A stretch of DNA of 64,000 nt. It comes from Mangifera indica (taxonomy: Eukaryota; Streptophyta; Magnoliopsida; Sapindales; Anacardiaceae). The DNA lies in contig NC_058146.1 in assembly GCF_011075055.1 (NCBI RefSeq), positions 12,387,820-12,451,819 of the forward strand, given 5' to 3'. How positions within the stretch are numbered: the first letter of the stretch is position 1; the number at the start of each line of letters is the position of its first letter. The notes below the pieces were generated by a model that did not search any database, was not told the DNA's origin, and saw only the letters and a list, made by a program, of their open reading frames with translations. Below are positions 46,943-58,552 of this stretch, piece after piece. The position numbers were made by a program, and so were the translations under genes.

Positions 46943-47864
46943 ATATCGTTTAACATATTTTCATGATAATATATACCTACTATTTGTTTTGATTAATTTT
47001 ATGTGTTGACTACATATAATCAAATTAATCAAGACTAAAATTGGTAACGATGATTTGCAAATCGTGTTGTTGCATGATTTATTGAGTATCATGTACAACG
47101 TAATTTATGTAAAATTATTGAGTGATGGTATCTGAATTTTTGTTTGAGTTTTATTGAAATTTGCATATTGAATTTTGGTTAAAAGTTGTAAGTTTTGTGT
47201 TATTGCACAAAATCACCTTGAATCCTGTTGACTGTATGATTTGAGGGTTACCATCGATGTGAGTACAGTTTATATGTCGCATTCCTTCACCTCGATGACT
47301 AGCTTGCCAAGAACGGGAGTCTTTTGGACTGTTCATCACTAGAAAACCCAAAATATTTGGTCTAGAAAACCATCCATGCACAACATCTTCCAAACCATGC
47401 ATGGAGGTACCAGGTGGACAAGCCCTTACACCATAAATGGTGCATAACTGAACCATTTATTTGGTTTAGTTGTGACTGTCTCATGGTGCATGACATTAAA
47501 ACATAGCACGACTAAACCATAATTTGGTCCAACCATGACATTTTCATGGCTTTAAGCCATGTGTGCACAAGATGCATGATTGGATCAATTTTGGTCTAGT
47601 TATGCCTTCTTGTGTATAGTGCCTTTCACCTGGGTTGCAGTCCAGTCATGCCCAAGCTATGACTTCTGTCATGCTAAAGCTATGACTTCTGTCATGCTAC
47701 ATTTTAGAATTTGGTTGAATTCCAGATGCACAGTTAAATTACACACTTACACACCCGACAAAGTTGAAAATTCCAATTTAGTTATGTTTTGTTTAATTTG
47801 GACTAAATTGAGATTTTCTTGTGCTTTGAGGGTTGAATTTTAATTTTGTAAAACTTCAAGGACC
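46943..47864 (+). other. Copia leader, first part
   Basis: Untranslated leader with frequent ATGCATG/CATGCAT motifs. A 23-bp unit AAGCTATGACTTCTGTCATG occurs twice in tandem at 47650-47696. The part from about 47378 on has a diverged copy at 63165-63630. No gene is seen. Confidence 0.6.
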
Positions 47865-48088
47865 AAAAGAATTTAACAAAACCCTATGGGTGGCCTAGTG
47901 GTTTAAGGCTGCGGGGCTTACACTTGTGTCCCAGGTTCGAGTCATAGGAGGTCCCAAAATGCTACCACTAATAAGCCTAGGCGTACCTAGTCGTCAGAGA
48001 TAGGGGCAAGGCCGGCGACCCCGGGGGTTTACCGGCAGCGCAAGCTGAAGGGTTCCCTCGGTCACCAAAAAAAAAAAAGAATTTAACA
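47865..48088 (+). mobile_element. tRNA-derived SINE (about 196 bp)
   Basis: Body 47879-48074, flanked by the 14-bp duplication AAAAGAATTTAACA (47865-47878 and 48075-48088). An A-box-like TGGCCTAGTGG lies at 47891-47901 and a B-box-like GGTTCGAGTCA at 47934-47944, spaced as in a tRNA-type polymerase III promoter. A GC-rich unrelated part follows, ending in a poly(A) run at 48067-48078. The homologous segment at 63620-63640 lacks it. No family name is assigned. Confidence 0.88.
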
Positions 48089-48950
48089 CTTGGGATAATA
48101 ATAATGAAAAATTTAATTTTTAATTGATATGTATATGAAAGAACCTCATGAATGTTTTTTTAATTCTCTATTCATTTTTAGGTTGTAATTTCTAAATTGG
48201 GCCTGCGCGTTCTGCCTTTATTTCTTTTCTTCTTTTAGATTAGGTTGTTTTTACTTCCTTAGAATTCTATAACTAGGAAATAGAGTCATGTAATAATTCA
48301 AAATTGAAGACAAAAAGACAAGCATAAAGATTCAAAGATGAAGATTCACCTAGATTTACCAGTCAAACTCTTTTTGGCTCGAGGGGTTTGATATTAGTTA
48401 TGGTTGTGTACTGACACATTTTTATTTTACGTTGTAGAATATATGTATAGGCTTTATTTTGCAAATATCACTTAACATATGCCTTAAAACCTTATGAGAG
48501 TACCCACAATTTAAATATTAAGTCTAAGATTTAATTAATGTCTTCCAATATGACACTCTAATTAAGCCTTTATTTGTTGGAATCTTTTTCGTCAAAGTGA
48601 AGGCTACATTTCTATCAGGTGAAAAATTAGATGATAATCATGTCAGGTCCAACCTAACTAATGTACTTTGCTTATTCGTCAAAGCGAAGGTAAAGTATGT
48701 TAAGGGCATGAATGAGAATGCATTTATCGATATGAGAAATGGAGTATCCACCCTACTGATATTGAGAGTCACATTTGTATTTGTATGATTTGTTGGGGTA
48801 ACACCTAGCTTGAGATCATAGGCTTTTGATGATTAATTTGAAATTTACCTATTCGATTAATTCAAACTTGTTCACCAAAAGCGAAGGAGAAAATTAATGT
48901 GATAGGGTTTCGGTCTACTAAGAAGTTCACCGGAACTTCCTAAGTACAAT
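48089..48950 (+). other. Copia leader, second part
   Basis: The first 300 bp match the segment ending at 64000. Short open stretches (48597-48788) show no recognisable protein. No gene is called. Confidence 0.5.
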
Positions 48951-50199
48951 AGTGAGGCAAGGATTGAAAAACTAGACCGGACCGATCGATCGAACCGGAT
49001 AGACCGTGAAGCAGTACTGTAGATGAACACTGTAGAAAACAAAACCATTTTAGATTTGAAATCAGATTAGACCGTGGTCGAACCGCCGGTTCTCATCTGA
49101 ACCGCGGTCTAATCAGTTTAGATGGCTTCCAGTTCAAGGTTTCATATAAAAACTATAAATACACTGGAAAACAATCCATTCCCCGAATTGAAGTGAGAAG
49201 AAGCAGAGGACGAGCACGAGCGATGCATGAAACAGTTATTCATGAATGAAGAGGAAGATGAAGTGGAGGAGTACGGACTTGAAGGCTTACGGTACGAGAA
49301 CGATGAACTGCTACGAGCTCGTGATGATGACACCATTGAGTTGAGTCGAATTGGCGTGTCGGCAAATGAGAAAACGATTGATGGAAAGGAGGGGGAGGAG
49401 GAGAAGAGACTGTGTCAGTGAACTCACATGGCTTGATACATAAAAGCGAAGAAGATTGTTTTCATTTCTTTTTTTTTTTTTTTTTTGCTTTTATTTACTA
49501 ATACATACCTGCTATGGTGAGTTGGTTGTTTCTTTTTCTTCAAGGTGAAGAGAGAATTGCAGAGAGAGAATGAGAGTGGAGTTGCGAAGACTAGCAGAAA
49601 TTTTTGTTAACTGGTGAGTGGTGAAAGAGTGAAACAAATGAATATTGAATTTTTAAAATATTTTTTTTTTCAACTTTTGAATGTTTCATTCATTTTTGTT
49701 GGAGGTTAAAATTAAATATTGAAGTGTGAGTTTCTGTGCTTGTGAAGTGGACGGTGGAGATGGCCCTGCAAAGTTAAGAAACTTGGTCAACATGTAATAT
49801 TTTAGATTTTACCTTAACAGATTTTGAATTTTAGTGCTTATGAATTTGTGTTATGGTTTTGGTGTTTGTAAATTTATGTTATGATTTTTATTGTTTAATA
49901 ATAGGTTAATTTGTTATTGTTAATTTGTAATTGACTAATTGTTTTTGTCAAGTTAATATGTTATTGTTAATTTGTAATTTTATGTTCAATACCACATATA
50001 TGTGGTTAATTGTGAAAAGTATGCATAATATAAAATTTAGTATGTAAAACACATATAAATAGATATAAATTTTTTAATTATTATATAAAACTAGAATTTC
50101 GATCGAATCAACCAGTCCAAACGGTCTGACCGGTTCGACCAAAACCAATATTCAAAACAATTTTTACTCCGGTCTGGCTCTAAAAACCTTGAGTGAGGG
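48951..50199. mobile_element. Non-autonomous hAT-like element (1234 bp) in the copia leader
   Basis: The element spans 48958-50191. Its ends are inverted repeats, CAAGGATTGAAAAACTAGAC on the left and the complement of CTCTAAAAACCTTG on the right. GGACCG, CGGTCTGACCGGTTCG and related motifs lie near the ends, as in the 28454 element. The right flank is AGTGAGGG and the left flank AGTGAGG, an 8-bp duplication minus one G. The reverse-strand relative keeps the unbroken site (complement of CCCTCACTATT at 29932-29942). Inside, an open stretch of 64 codons (49227-49421) is acidic and has no recognised domain. There is no transposase. Confidence 0.85.
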
Positions 50200-50454
50200 T
50201 TATTGGATTGAGAAAAATAGTATAAGCATTCTAATTATTAAATCCATAATTAAAATGAATATTAATAAATTAAATAAAATAACTTATTCTTTTATTTATA
50301 AATTGTAGATCACATAATCACCATGTTAAACCTAACATATCGATCAATTCTCGAAAAAAAAATAAGCTCACTAGAAGTAACTTTACTGATTGGTATAGAA
50401 ATCTTCAAATTAGGGATCGTTGTCCTCTAAGCTTGGTCCTGATGCCACCTAAGA
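50200..50454 (+). other. Copia leader, last part (single 217-bp unit)
   Basis: It is the complement of one unit of the 217-bp repeat present three times at 29774-30420 and ends just before gag. No gene. Confidence 0.7.
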
Positions 50455-51135
50455 GCAAAAAGATACTTTTAATAAATATTTTGATGACTTTATGGAAGTT
50501 CAATGTCTTATGCTGATTTCCACATTAGCTAAGCTTCAACAACAACATGAGAAAATGTTGTGCAATTCATACTTGCACATCTTTAAGAGTTATATGACAC
50601 TCATGCAAAGGTTGAATAATATAAGATGTCAAGTGTGATGTTTGATTGCAATCTCTCCAAAGGAGAACAAGTTAACCCTTATATGGTCAAGATGATTGGC
50701 TACATTGAACGGTTGGTGAGCATAGACAAAGAGTTTACCATTGATCTCGTGTTGAAATTTCTCCCTCAATTGTAGGCTAATTTTATCATGAATTTTAACT
50801 TGCATGAAAAGGAGAAAAACCTTGAAGAGTTGTTGTATATGCTCAGATAGATTGAACAAGTAGTATGAAAGGTAGCTTTGACTAATCTACTTGTAGTTCA
50901 AACCCAAGCATTAAAAGTCAAGGCTAAGGTCAAAGGCAAGGTTAAGGCTAAACTCAAGCCCAAAATGAAAAAGCAACCTAATATTATTATTCAACCTGTA
51001 GGTGGTATAGGTAAGGGAAAGGTTGTATGTTTCTATCGTGGTAAGACAAGTCAATGGAGGAGACATTGCAAAACCATTATAGAAAACAAGAAGAAGAAGA
51101 CAGTTAAAGCCTTTACCAGATATGTTTGTCATTGA
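50455..51135 (+). pseudogene. Copia (family A) gag
   Basis: Frames read FNKYFDDFMEVQCLMLISTL near 50470, SSVMFDCNLSKGEQVNPYMV and MIGYIERLVSIDKEFTIDLV (50690-50750), then LEELLYML near 50823. A Lys-rich linker follows. The knuckle reads CFYRGKTSQWRRHC, with the second Cys replaced, so it would not bind zinc normally. Stops and shifts break the frame. At 50888-50907 it is continuous where the reverse-strand relative carries a hAT-like insertion. Confidence 0.85.
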
Positions 51136-52500
51136 GATAAACTACTTTTTTTGTTCTTCCTAGGTTGTAGACATAGGATGTGGTTCTTATATTTGTTTTG
51201 ATATGCAAGAACTGTAGCAAAGTAGATTGCTCACCAAATGAGAGGTTCACCTACATGTTACAAATGGAACACATGTTGCTATATTAGACATAGGTGTTTA
51301 TTATCTTATATTGCCCATTGGGCTAGTTTTAGAATTAAAACATTGTTATTATGTTCTTTCTATTTCTAAAAATTTAGTTTTTGTATCTGTTTTGGACAAA
51401 GAGTGATATCCATTTTTTATTACTAGTGATATTATAACATTAGCCTAAATAATATTCTATTTGGAACAACTAAATTGCATAATGGTTTACATATTCTAAA
51501 ACTAGATAATGAAATTCTCAATGTATAATATAATAAACGATTGAAATTGAATGATTTGAATACCACATATCTGTGGCGTTACAAGCTAGGCCATATAAGA
51601 TTAAAATATATATAAAGACTTCTTAAACAAGGAGTCTTGTAATCATTGGACTTCCAATCATATGATAATGCATATCGTGTTTATTGGGCAAGATAGCCAA
51701 AACATCCTTCATTGGGCATAATGAAAGGGTGACAAAATTATTAGAGATCATTCACAATGATGTGCATGGGCCATAATAGTGCATAGTAGATATGAAGAAA
51801 CCTACTTACATTTACTGATGACTTCAGTAGATCTGGCTTTGTGTTTTTTATGAAATATAAGTCTGAATTCTTTTATAGATTCAAAGAATTCAAGAACAAG
51901 GTAGAAAAGCAACTTGGGAAACAAATTAAAGTATTCTCAAATGATCGAGGGGGTGAATACCTAAGTGCTAAATTCAAACAATACCTAAAGAAAAATAAGG
52001 TAGTATCTCAACTCACTCTTCTTGGTACTCCATAATATAATGGTGTATTTGAATAGAAAAATAAGACCTTAATGGAAATAGTCAAGTCCATAATAAGATA
52101 TACCAATCTAACCATGTCTTTCTAAGGTTATGCTTTATAAACTGCTACATTTACACTGAACTATGTTATATATAAATCTATAGATAAAACTTTATAAGTT
52201 GTGGAGTGGACAAAAGCCCAATCTAGAATACTTGAGGATTTAGGGTTGTAAAACTTATGTCAAGAAATTTACTTCGAACAAAATAAGTGCTAAGTCTAAA
52301 AGTGTATCTTTGTAAGACACTTGAAGGTCTCTAAAAGATGTTGCTTCTACCACTCAAATGAGCAAAATATCTTTGTTACTCGTACTGATGTGTTCATTGA
52401 GAAAAAGTTTATTCTTAAGAGAACTAGTGGGAGAAGGGCGGAACTCAATGAAATTTCTATACCAAAAGATACCATAGATGTTAGCTAAGATGATGTGTCA
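51136..52500 (+). pseudogene. Copia (family A) protease and integrase
   Basis: After the gag the protease region is barely readable (about 51250-51540). The GAG-pre-integrase block reads WRYKLGHIRLKYI near 51570. The integrase core includes DFSRSGFVFFMKYKSEFFYR (about 51820), KVFSNDRGGEYLSAKFKQYL near 51930 and LGTPQYNGVFE near 52020, where the two last acidic residues are still visible. Multiple stops follow. The order matches the reverse-strand element at 28237-26546. Confidence 0.85.
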
Positions 52501-53340
52501 TCATAGATGGATGATTATGATGAGAAAGGTCCTCTATTTCTAGTGGACCAACCTCAACACATACAAAAGCTATATAGATTCATACGAGTATGTCACGAGC
52601 TAGGAAGATTTGGTTTTCTCCTGACTCACACAGTGACATATTTGTTATCAATAATGACGAACCTAAAACTTACTACAAGACTGTTTCAAATCTAAATTCT
52701 AATAAATTTTTAGTTGTCATGAAATCTAAAATAAACTCAATGTATCAAAACTAAGTATGAACTCTGATAGATGCACCTGAAGGGGTAAAAACCTTAGGGT
52801 GCAAATGGATTTTCAAAAGAAAAACTAACATAAAAGGTAACTTGCATACCTATAAAACATTATTGGTTGCCAAAAGTTTCACTTAGAAATATGACATTGA
52901 CTATGACAAAACCTTTTTGTCAATCGTTATATTTAAGTCTATTATGATTATGTTTGCTATAGTTGCATATTATGACTATGAGAACTTTCAAATGGATGTC
53001 AAGATTGTTTTCCTGAATGGAAACCTTGTAGAGGACGTCTATCTGGCGTAACCCAATAGTTTTGTTCTTGTTGGATAGGCAAACAAAGTATGCAAGCTGG
53101 AAAAGTCCTTTTATAGACTTAAGCAAGCTTTGAGAAGCTAAAATATTCATTTTGATGAAGTTGTCTATGAGTTCGGATTCATAAAAAATGAAAATGAACC
53201 ATGTATGTATAAGAAAGTCAGTAAGAGTATGATTATATTTCTAGTGTTATATGTCAATAACATCTTGATTATTGGAAATGACATACTGAACTTGTAATTG
53301 ATAAAAGTTTAGTTATCCAAGTGTTTCTCCATGAAACTTA
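52501..53340 (+). pseudogene. Copia (family A) reverse transcriptase
   Basis: Blocks include YDEKGPLFLVDQPQHIQKLY near 52512, FQMDVKIVFLNGNLVEDVYL (about 52990-53045) and LYVNNILIIGND near 53250, where the catalytic YVDD motif has become YVNN. The frame is broken throughout. Confidence 0.85.
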
Positions 53341-54073
53341 AGAGAAGCAGTCTACATTCTTGAGATTAAAACTTAATAAGATAGAGAGTACAGACTGTTG
53401 GGCTTAAGTCAAAACACATATATAGATAAGGTATTTACTAGATTCAATATGGAAGAATCTAGGAAAAGATTTCTACTTAGGTCCCATGGTGTATGTCTCT
53501 CGAAAGAGATATGTCCATATATACAATCTAAAATAAATAAAATGAATAAGATCTCATATGCTTCAGTTATAGGATCAATCACGTATGTCATGTTATGTAC
53601 AAGGATTGATGTCTCATACAACTTGAGCGTTAATAGTAGATATCAATCTAATCCAGGTGAAATACACTGGATGGTTGTAAAAAACATCATAAAGTATCTG
53701 AGAAAGACTAAAAATGTATTCTTGATTAATAAAGGGGAATCTCAACTTACTGTAGTGATGTAAGTTTTCAAACTAATCGAGATGATTACAAATCTCAATC
53801 AGGTTTTGTGTTTTGTTTGAATAGTGATATAGTTAGCTAGAAAAGCTCCAAGTAAAGTGAGTGGTTGATTCCATAACAAAGTTTGAGTACTTTGCCATAT
53901 CACCTGATCTAAGATATTTTACAACAAAGTGACACACAAATAGTAAGGACTGATACAAATGACAATTTGGCTGACTCACTGACAAAGCCTTTGTCACAAC
54001 AATAGCCTGATAGGCATGTAACCAAGCTTGGCATTAGTTACATAACTAAGTAGTTAAAGTGCAAGTGAGAGAT
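53341..54073 (+). pseudogene. Copia (family A) RNase H tail
   Basis: The open stretch 53398-53763 reads MGLSQNTYIDKVFTRFNMEE, and further SYASVIGSITYVMLCTRIDV and SRYQSNPGEIHWMVVKNIIK. After it, FCLNSDIVS and DTNDNLADSLTKPL mark the RNase H end near 53810 and 53970. The middle of RNase H with the EAEYIA motif is deleted at about 53900. The 3' LTR follows at 54074. Confidence 0.85.
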
Positions 54074-55809
54074 TATTAGGGTAGGTACCCTAGAGCCAAT
54101 CGAATTTGGTATTTGTGAATGTAATTTTATATTAATATTTAATAAAAGATTTCTTGTTATTTAATTCATATGTTGTTTATTTATATGATTGTTTAAATAA
54201 CATGTCGTTAAAGTGGTAGAACTATAACAAAGGGATCAGATGACTGATTATGAGAACGTTATGTATTTATTAAGTAAGCATTCTAGGAACGTCTATAATC
54301 CTAACATTACAATGAACAAGGGCACTTGTAATAATGATAGAATTATCATAGTGTTGAGTGACCCTATCAAAATGTGACGATAGTTCTCATATATCGAAGT
54401 TGTTGTAAATAGTTTCATGTAACACATGAGTATATATTATAGACATGTCATCAGACTGACTCAACCAAATGATATCTATATGGATGGTTACTCCAATGTC
54501 TTCTAAACACTATAGATGCATATGATTCTTTGACTTGAGATCGCCAGATCGTCTCATGTAAGGATTGATATGGTTTGACACTATCTAACGTGTCATCGTA
54601 ATTAAGGTAACTATAAAAATAATAACTGACCGTATTGTGATATACTTGAAAGCTATGGTTGATCGATAATCGACTCGTCACTCCTAAGCACAAGAAAATA
54701 TATCTCATATAAGAATACTGAATAACATCCATGAATGCTTAAATCTGAGGTCACAGTGTGATGAGGTTGTTGCCTAATCCATATTAGTCATTAATGTATA
54801 TCAATTCATATCGAGAAACTATTGAGATAAACACTTTTCTATGTCTCGGCCTTGAGAGATAGTGGATGACAAAATAATTGAATTGCATGTAATTATGATG
54901 TTGTAAAAGCTTAAGAAATGTCCACTAATACTCTACCGTATGGGTGGTCATAATGTTTTGCTAGAGGCTAATCTTAGTCTATGTCTAAATTTAGCTTGAA
55001 TTTAAACACTATTGGTTCGATAAAAAGCTTATAGGTTACACACATATAGGGGTTAATTCAAACCTAAATAAAGGGATTATTTGATAACAATCATGGTGTT
55101 TAGGAAAAGAGAGGACCCGATTCACCATGTTTTGACCAAGTTAAACTTGGTGTGCATGATGTTGAGTGGCACCATGCAAAATTATATAAAGCATTACACA
55201 TCAATAAAAAATATTGAGCAACTATGCAAGGCTTAAAACCATGTCGGGTGACACACTTTTGGTGCCACTCGTGCATGGCTTAATGCTTGCCCTACCTAAG
55301 CAAGTCATGAAACAAGTCGATTGTGCATGATTACATGTTAGTCGTGCATGTGTATTAAGGGTGTCAAGTTTGGATAAAATCCTTGTTGTACTGAGACACT
55401 TGCACATATTTAAAACATGCGTTAGAATAAAAATAACACAAGAACACATACACAACATAAACCTTAGCTGCAAGTTTTCTGTTTTTCTCTCATTCTTCTT
55501 GTGAACACACTTAATCCAGATAAGAAGCCCTAATAGTCTTCTCTTTAGATTGCCACTTATGTGTTATGCTCTATGTGGATATCAAGGTGTTGTCTCTTGA
55601 AGGTTGGATAACATTTAGTATCAAGCCATATGAAGATTTAGAGGAGCCATCAATACAGGTATAAAGTTAAAATATCTTATGAGTGTTTTGCATGATTCAT
55701 GACCATATGTTCTAAAATGAGTATCTTGGTTAGGGTTTTTAAGACTCTTTGATTTTAAAATTTTTGACTCTACTGTACTGCTGGTTATCAACACCCTGAA
55801 AACCCTACA
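54074..55809 (+). repeat. 3' LTR of the 45.6-kb copia element
   Basis: It begins TATTAGGGTAGGTACCC (first G mutated) and ends GAAAACCCTACA, 1736 bp, followed by GTTAG. It keeps the TTGACCAAGTTAAACTTGGT segment missing from the 5' LTR. Confidence 0.88.
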
Positions 55810-55814
55810 GTTAG

Positions 55815-56822
55815 GGTATTAACCAAATAAATTTCGTATAGGTTAAATAAATATATGTTTTAATAAAAATTTGGGTAATTAATGTAAATGACCTTAATTT
55901 GAGAGGGATATAATAAATGTCCAACTTTTCATGGGTTCCAAAGGTATGATCAACATACTAAGGTTGGACGAAATTACCCTATATATGAACTTGCCTGGCC
56001 TTAGAGTTAATTTCAACATTTCAAAACATGCATGCACACCTATCACACATACCTACCTTTCCATTGAATTTTCAAGCTTGTTTGGTTCAAACAAATGTGT
56101 GTGTGGTTTGCATGATAGGGCTAATTAAAATTTACCACATTTTAGGGGTAATTGACATACTCCACAAAATTTTGAACAAATTTTGTTCAAAATTTTGCTT
56201 CATTTTTTGAAGTAATGTTTGATGTTGTATAAACATGTTGAGAATTAACCAATTTATTATATTTTTATTGTAGTATATTACTTCTAACCATAAGAAGAAA
56301 ACATGATATTTTGGTTGTTGTGAAAAGTTTCATAACTTCGTGCATTTTAAAGCTTGACTTACCACATGGGGTCAAGGGACATCACAACTAACAAACAAGC
56401 TACATTCAATGTCCTATTTCACACAAAAACATTATAATTGAAAAGCTTCAATCTGATAATAATGACCTCCCTATTTTTATTACAAAAAAAAAGTAACTTT
56501 TAATATCTAAATAAATAAAAGATGAAGATAAATTATTTAATTACTTTCCCCATATTTTTAGCAATAAAAATCCATGGAATAACCATGAAAATTTGATGAA
56601 AAATTGGGTATGTGTGACAAAAAGTGAGAAAAATCCCTTATTCAATGATTATAGCAATATGCCCTACAATGATCTCTCATACACCCCACAAAGGGCTTTC
56701 TAAATCATTTCTTTCTAATTGTCAAACCATTATTCTCAATTGTTATAAATTTCTTCATTAACAATATTTTTATCTAAATATCATTTTCAAGCTTTTGAAA
56801 CCTAAAAATACACTTCCTAATC
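55815..56822. other. Intergenic DNA, no gene seen
   Basis: AT-rich sequence with no recognised element. The inverted motif CAAAATTTTGAACAAATTTTG lies near 56165-56200 and can fold. Confidence 0.45.
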
Positions 56823-57106
56823 GGTTTATGGTTTAGGATTGTGCTATTAGTATTTAGAGTTTATGGTTTACGGTTTTTAGTTTAGGGATTATGTTTTTAA
56901 GGTTTAAGGTTTATGGTTTAGAATTTAGAGTTTAGGGTTTAAGGTTCATAGTTTAGGTTTTAGTGTTTTTAGTTTAGGGCTTATGGTTTACAGTTTAAGG
57001 TTTATGGTTTATGATTTTTAGATTAGGTTTAAAGTAAACAGTTTAAGGTTAAAAATTTATAGTTTAAGGTATATGGTTTACGATTTAAGGTTAATGGTTT
57101 TGGGCA
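56823..57106 (+). repeat. Degenerate telomere-like repeat tract
   Basis: About 280 bp built from variants of the plant telomere heptamer TTTAGGG: GTTTATGG, TTTAGGATT, GTTTAGGGTTTAAGG, TTTAAGG and TTTACGG recur with 7-, 14- and 21-bp spacing. Exact TTTAGGG occurs only a few times. It is either an ancient interstitial telomere patch or an independent low-complexity tract. Confidence 0.7.
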
Positions 57107-57540
57107 CCTCAGACACAAGAGAGACTCAAGACATCATCTTTCATAGTTACCTATGTCTGTCATGATACATTGTCTATGGTATGAGATGAATGATTGAGTG
57201 TTTCATCATCATCACATACCTCAATGAGAGATAGTTGCATACATTTGTGATGTAGTTGAGCCCAAGTTGCGGATTTATAGTCAAGGTATAAGATTTTACC
57301 TTAGTATGACACTTTTCTTGTTAGTTTTTTCATAAAGCCTATGTGTTCACTTTGTTTTATTTTAAGTCTTTTGTGACATTTGCTTAAGGAATGCCTCTCT
57401 TATTTTTGTATTATATTTTTGTAATACCTATCTCTAGATGCATACTCTTATACGGAATATGACCTAAAGAGATATGTACAACTTGTTTTCTTAACTTATT
57501 TAGTAGAATAAAAAGACATGTTATTAATCACCAAAGAGAT
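57107..57540 (+). other. Leader of a gypsy element, no gene seen
   Basis: Sequence between the telomere-like tract and the first gag block. No LTR or primer site was recognised, so the 5' end of the gypsy element is probably lost. Confidence 0.4.
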
Positions 57541-58000
57541 GATGAGACAATGTATAAAGCATGGGAGAGATTTAAGAAATTGCAGAGATAATTTCCTCAC
57601 TATGGGTTGCCCAATTAGTTGCTTCTATAGACATTTTATAATAGACTTCAAGATTCTTTGAGAAATATTCTGGATGTAACTTCTAATGCTTCATTATTGA
57701 AAAGGACATTGATTAAGCCAAGCAATTGATTGAAGAAATGACTTCTCATAGCTTTTGATGGTCTAATGAGAGAAATAATCATATGAGAGTTTTAGGAGTA
57801 CATGAGGCAGATGGAATTTATATGGTAAATGCTAAATTGGATATGTTGGATAAGAGATTAGAAAGCTTAGGCATGATGGTTGTACTTATACCTACGTTTG
57901 ATATGTGTGGAGGAGACTACAATAGAATAAACTGCCAAATGAATGGCCAATTTTCACAAGAATCATCAAGTGAGTAAGTGAGTTATGTAAACTACAACCT
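57541..58000 (+). pseudogene. Gypsy (Athila/Tat-like) gag remnant
   Basis: ETMYKAWERFKKLQR (57544-57590), followed by HYGLPN and FYNRLQDSL-type pieces and LIEEMTSHS near 57730, corresponds to the gag core of Athila-type gypsy elements (ETLYEAWERFKxLLRxCPHHG). The open stretch 57783-57977 (ANAKLDMLDKRLESL-like) continues it. Stops and shifts occur every 50-100 bp. Confidence 0.7.
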
Positions 58001-58552
58001 AAGGGGTTAGAATAATCCTTTTCAAGCACTTATAACCTAGGTTGGAGAAATCAACCAAATTTCAGATGGTCAATCCAAGCAAACACTTCCAGTCTAAATC
58101 TAAGCTTTAATTCCAACTTTAAACAACCACTTTTAGGATTCTAGCCCAAAACTTTAACCTATAACCTACAGATCACCTTTGACCTCCTCTAAAACAAAAC
58201 CTAACCTTGAGGTGATGACGGAAAATTTCATCCTAGCTCAAAAACATAAGGCATCAAGATAAAGTCATTTGACAACTCACCACTAAAGTTGATTAGTTGG
58301 CTACCTATAATAGGATACTTGAGATACAATTGGGTTAACAAGTAAGTGCATGAAATTCAAGAGAAATGGGAAAGTTGTTTAGCCAACCCTGAAATCTAAC
58401 GAAACATTGTAATGTAATTGTGTCTAGGAATGACAAGCAATTAGATGACTGTTTGGGAAAAATTGAGATACAGTTGCTCACCCAAAAGACAAATGTTATC
58501 CAAAAGCTATACCATGTCTTTATCTTTCCCTCAAAGATTTTAAAAGGCAAAG

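Larger units (their letters stand above)
45646..55814 (+). mobile_element. Copia family A element with target duplication GTTAG
   Basis: 5' LTR 45651-46930, primer site at 46931, leader, gag, pol and 3' LTR 54074-55809, flanked by GTTAG at 45646-45650 and 55810-55814. The leader has been enlarged by a SINE (47879-48074) and a hAT-like element (48958-50191). All coding parts are decayed. The LTRs differ in length (1280 and 1736 bp) because about 450 bp present in the 3' LTR are missing from the 5' LTR. Ordered parts and matching flanks make this a single insertion. Confidence 0.85.

Noticed and set aside
47891..47944. A functional tRNA gene at the SINE A and B boxes
   Set aside because: The boxes are present, but no cloverleaf with an acceptor stem and anticodon arm can be drawn. 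The poly(A) tail and target duplication identify a SINE.
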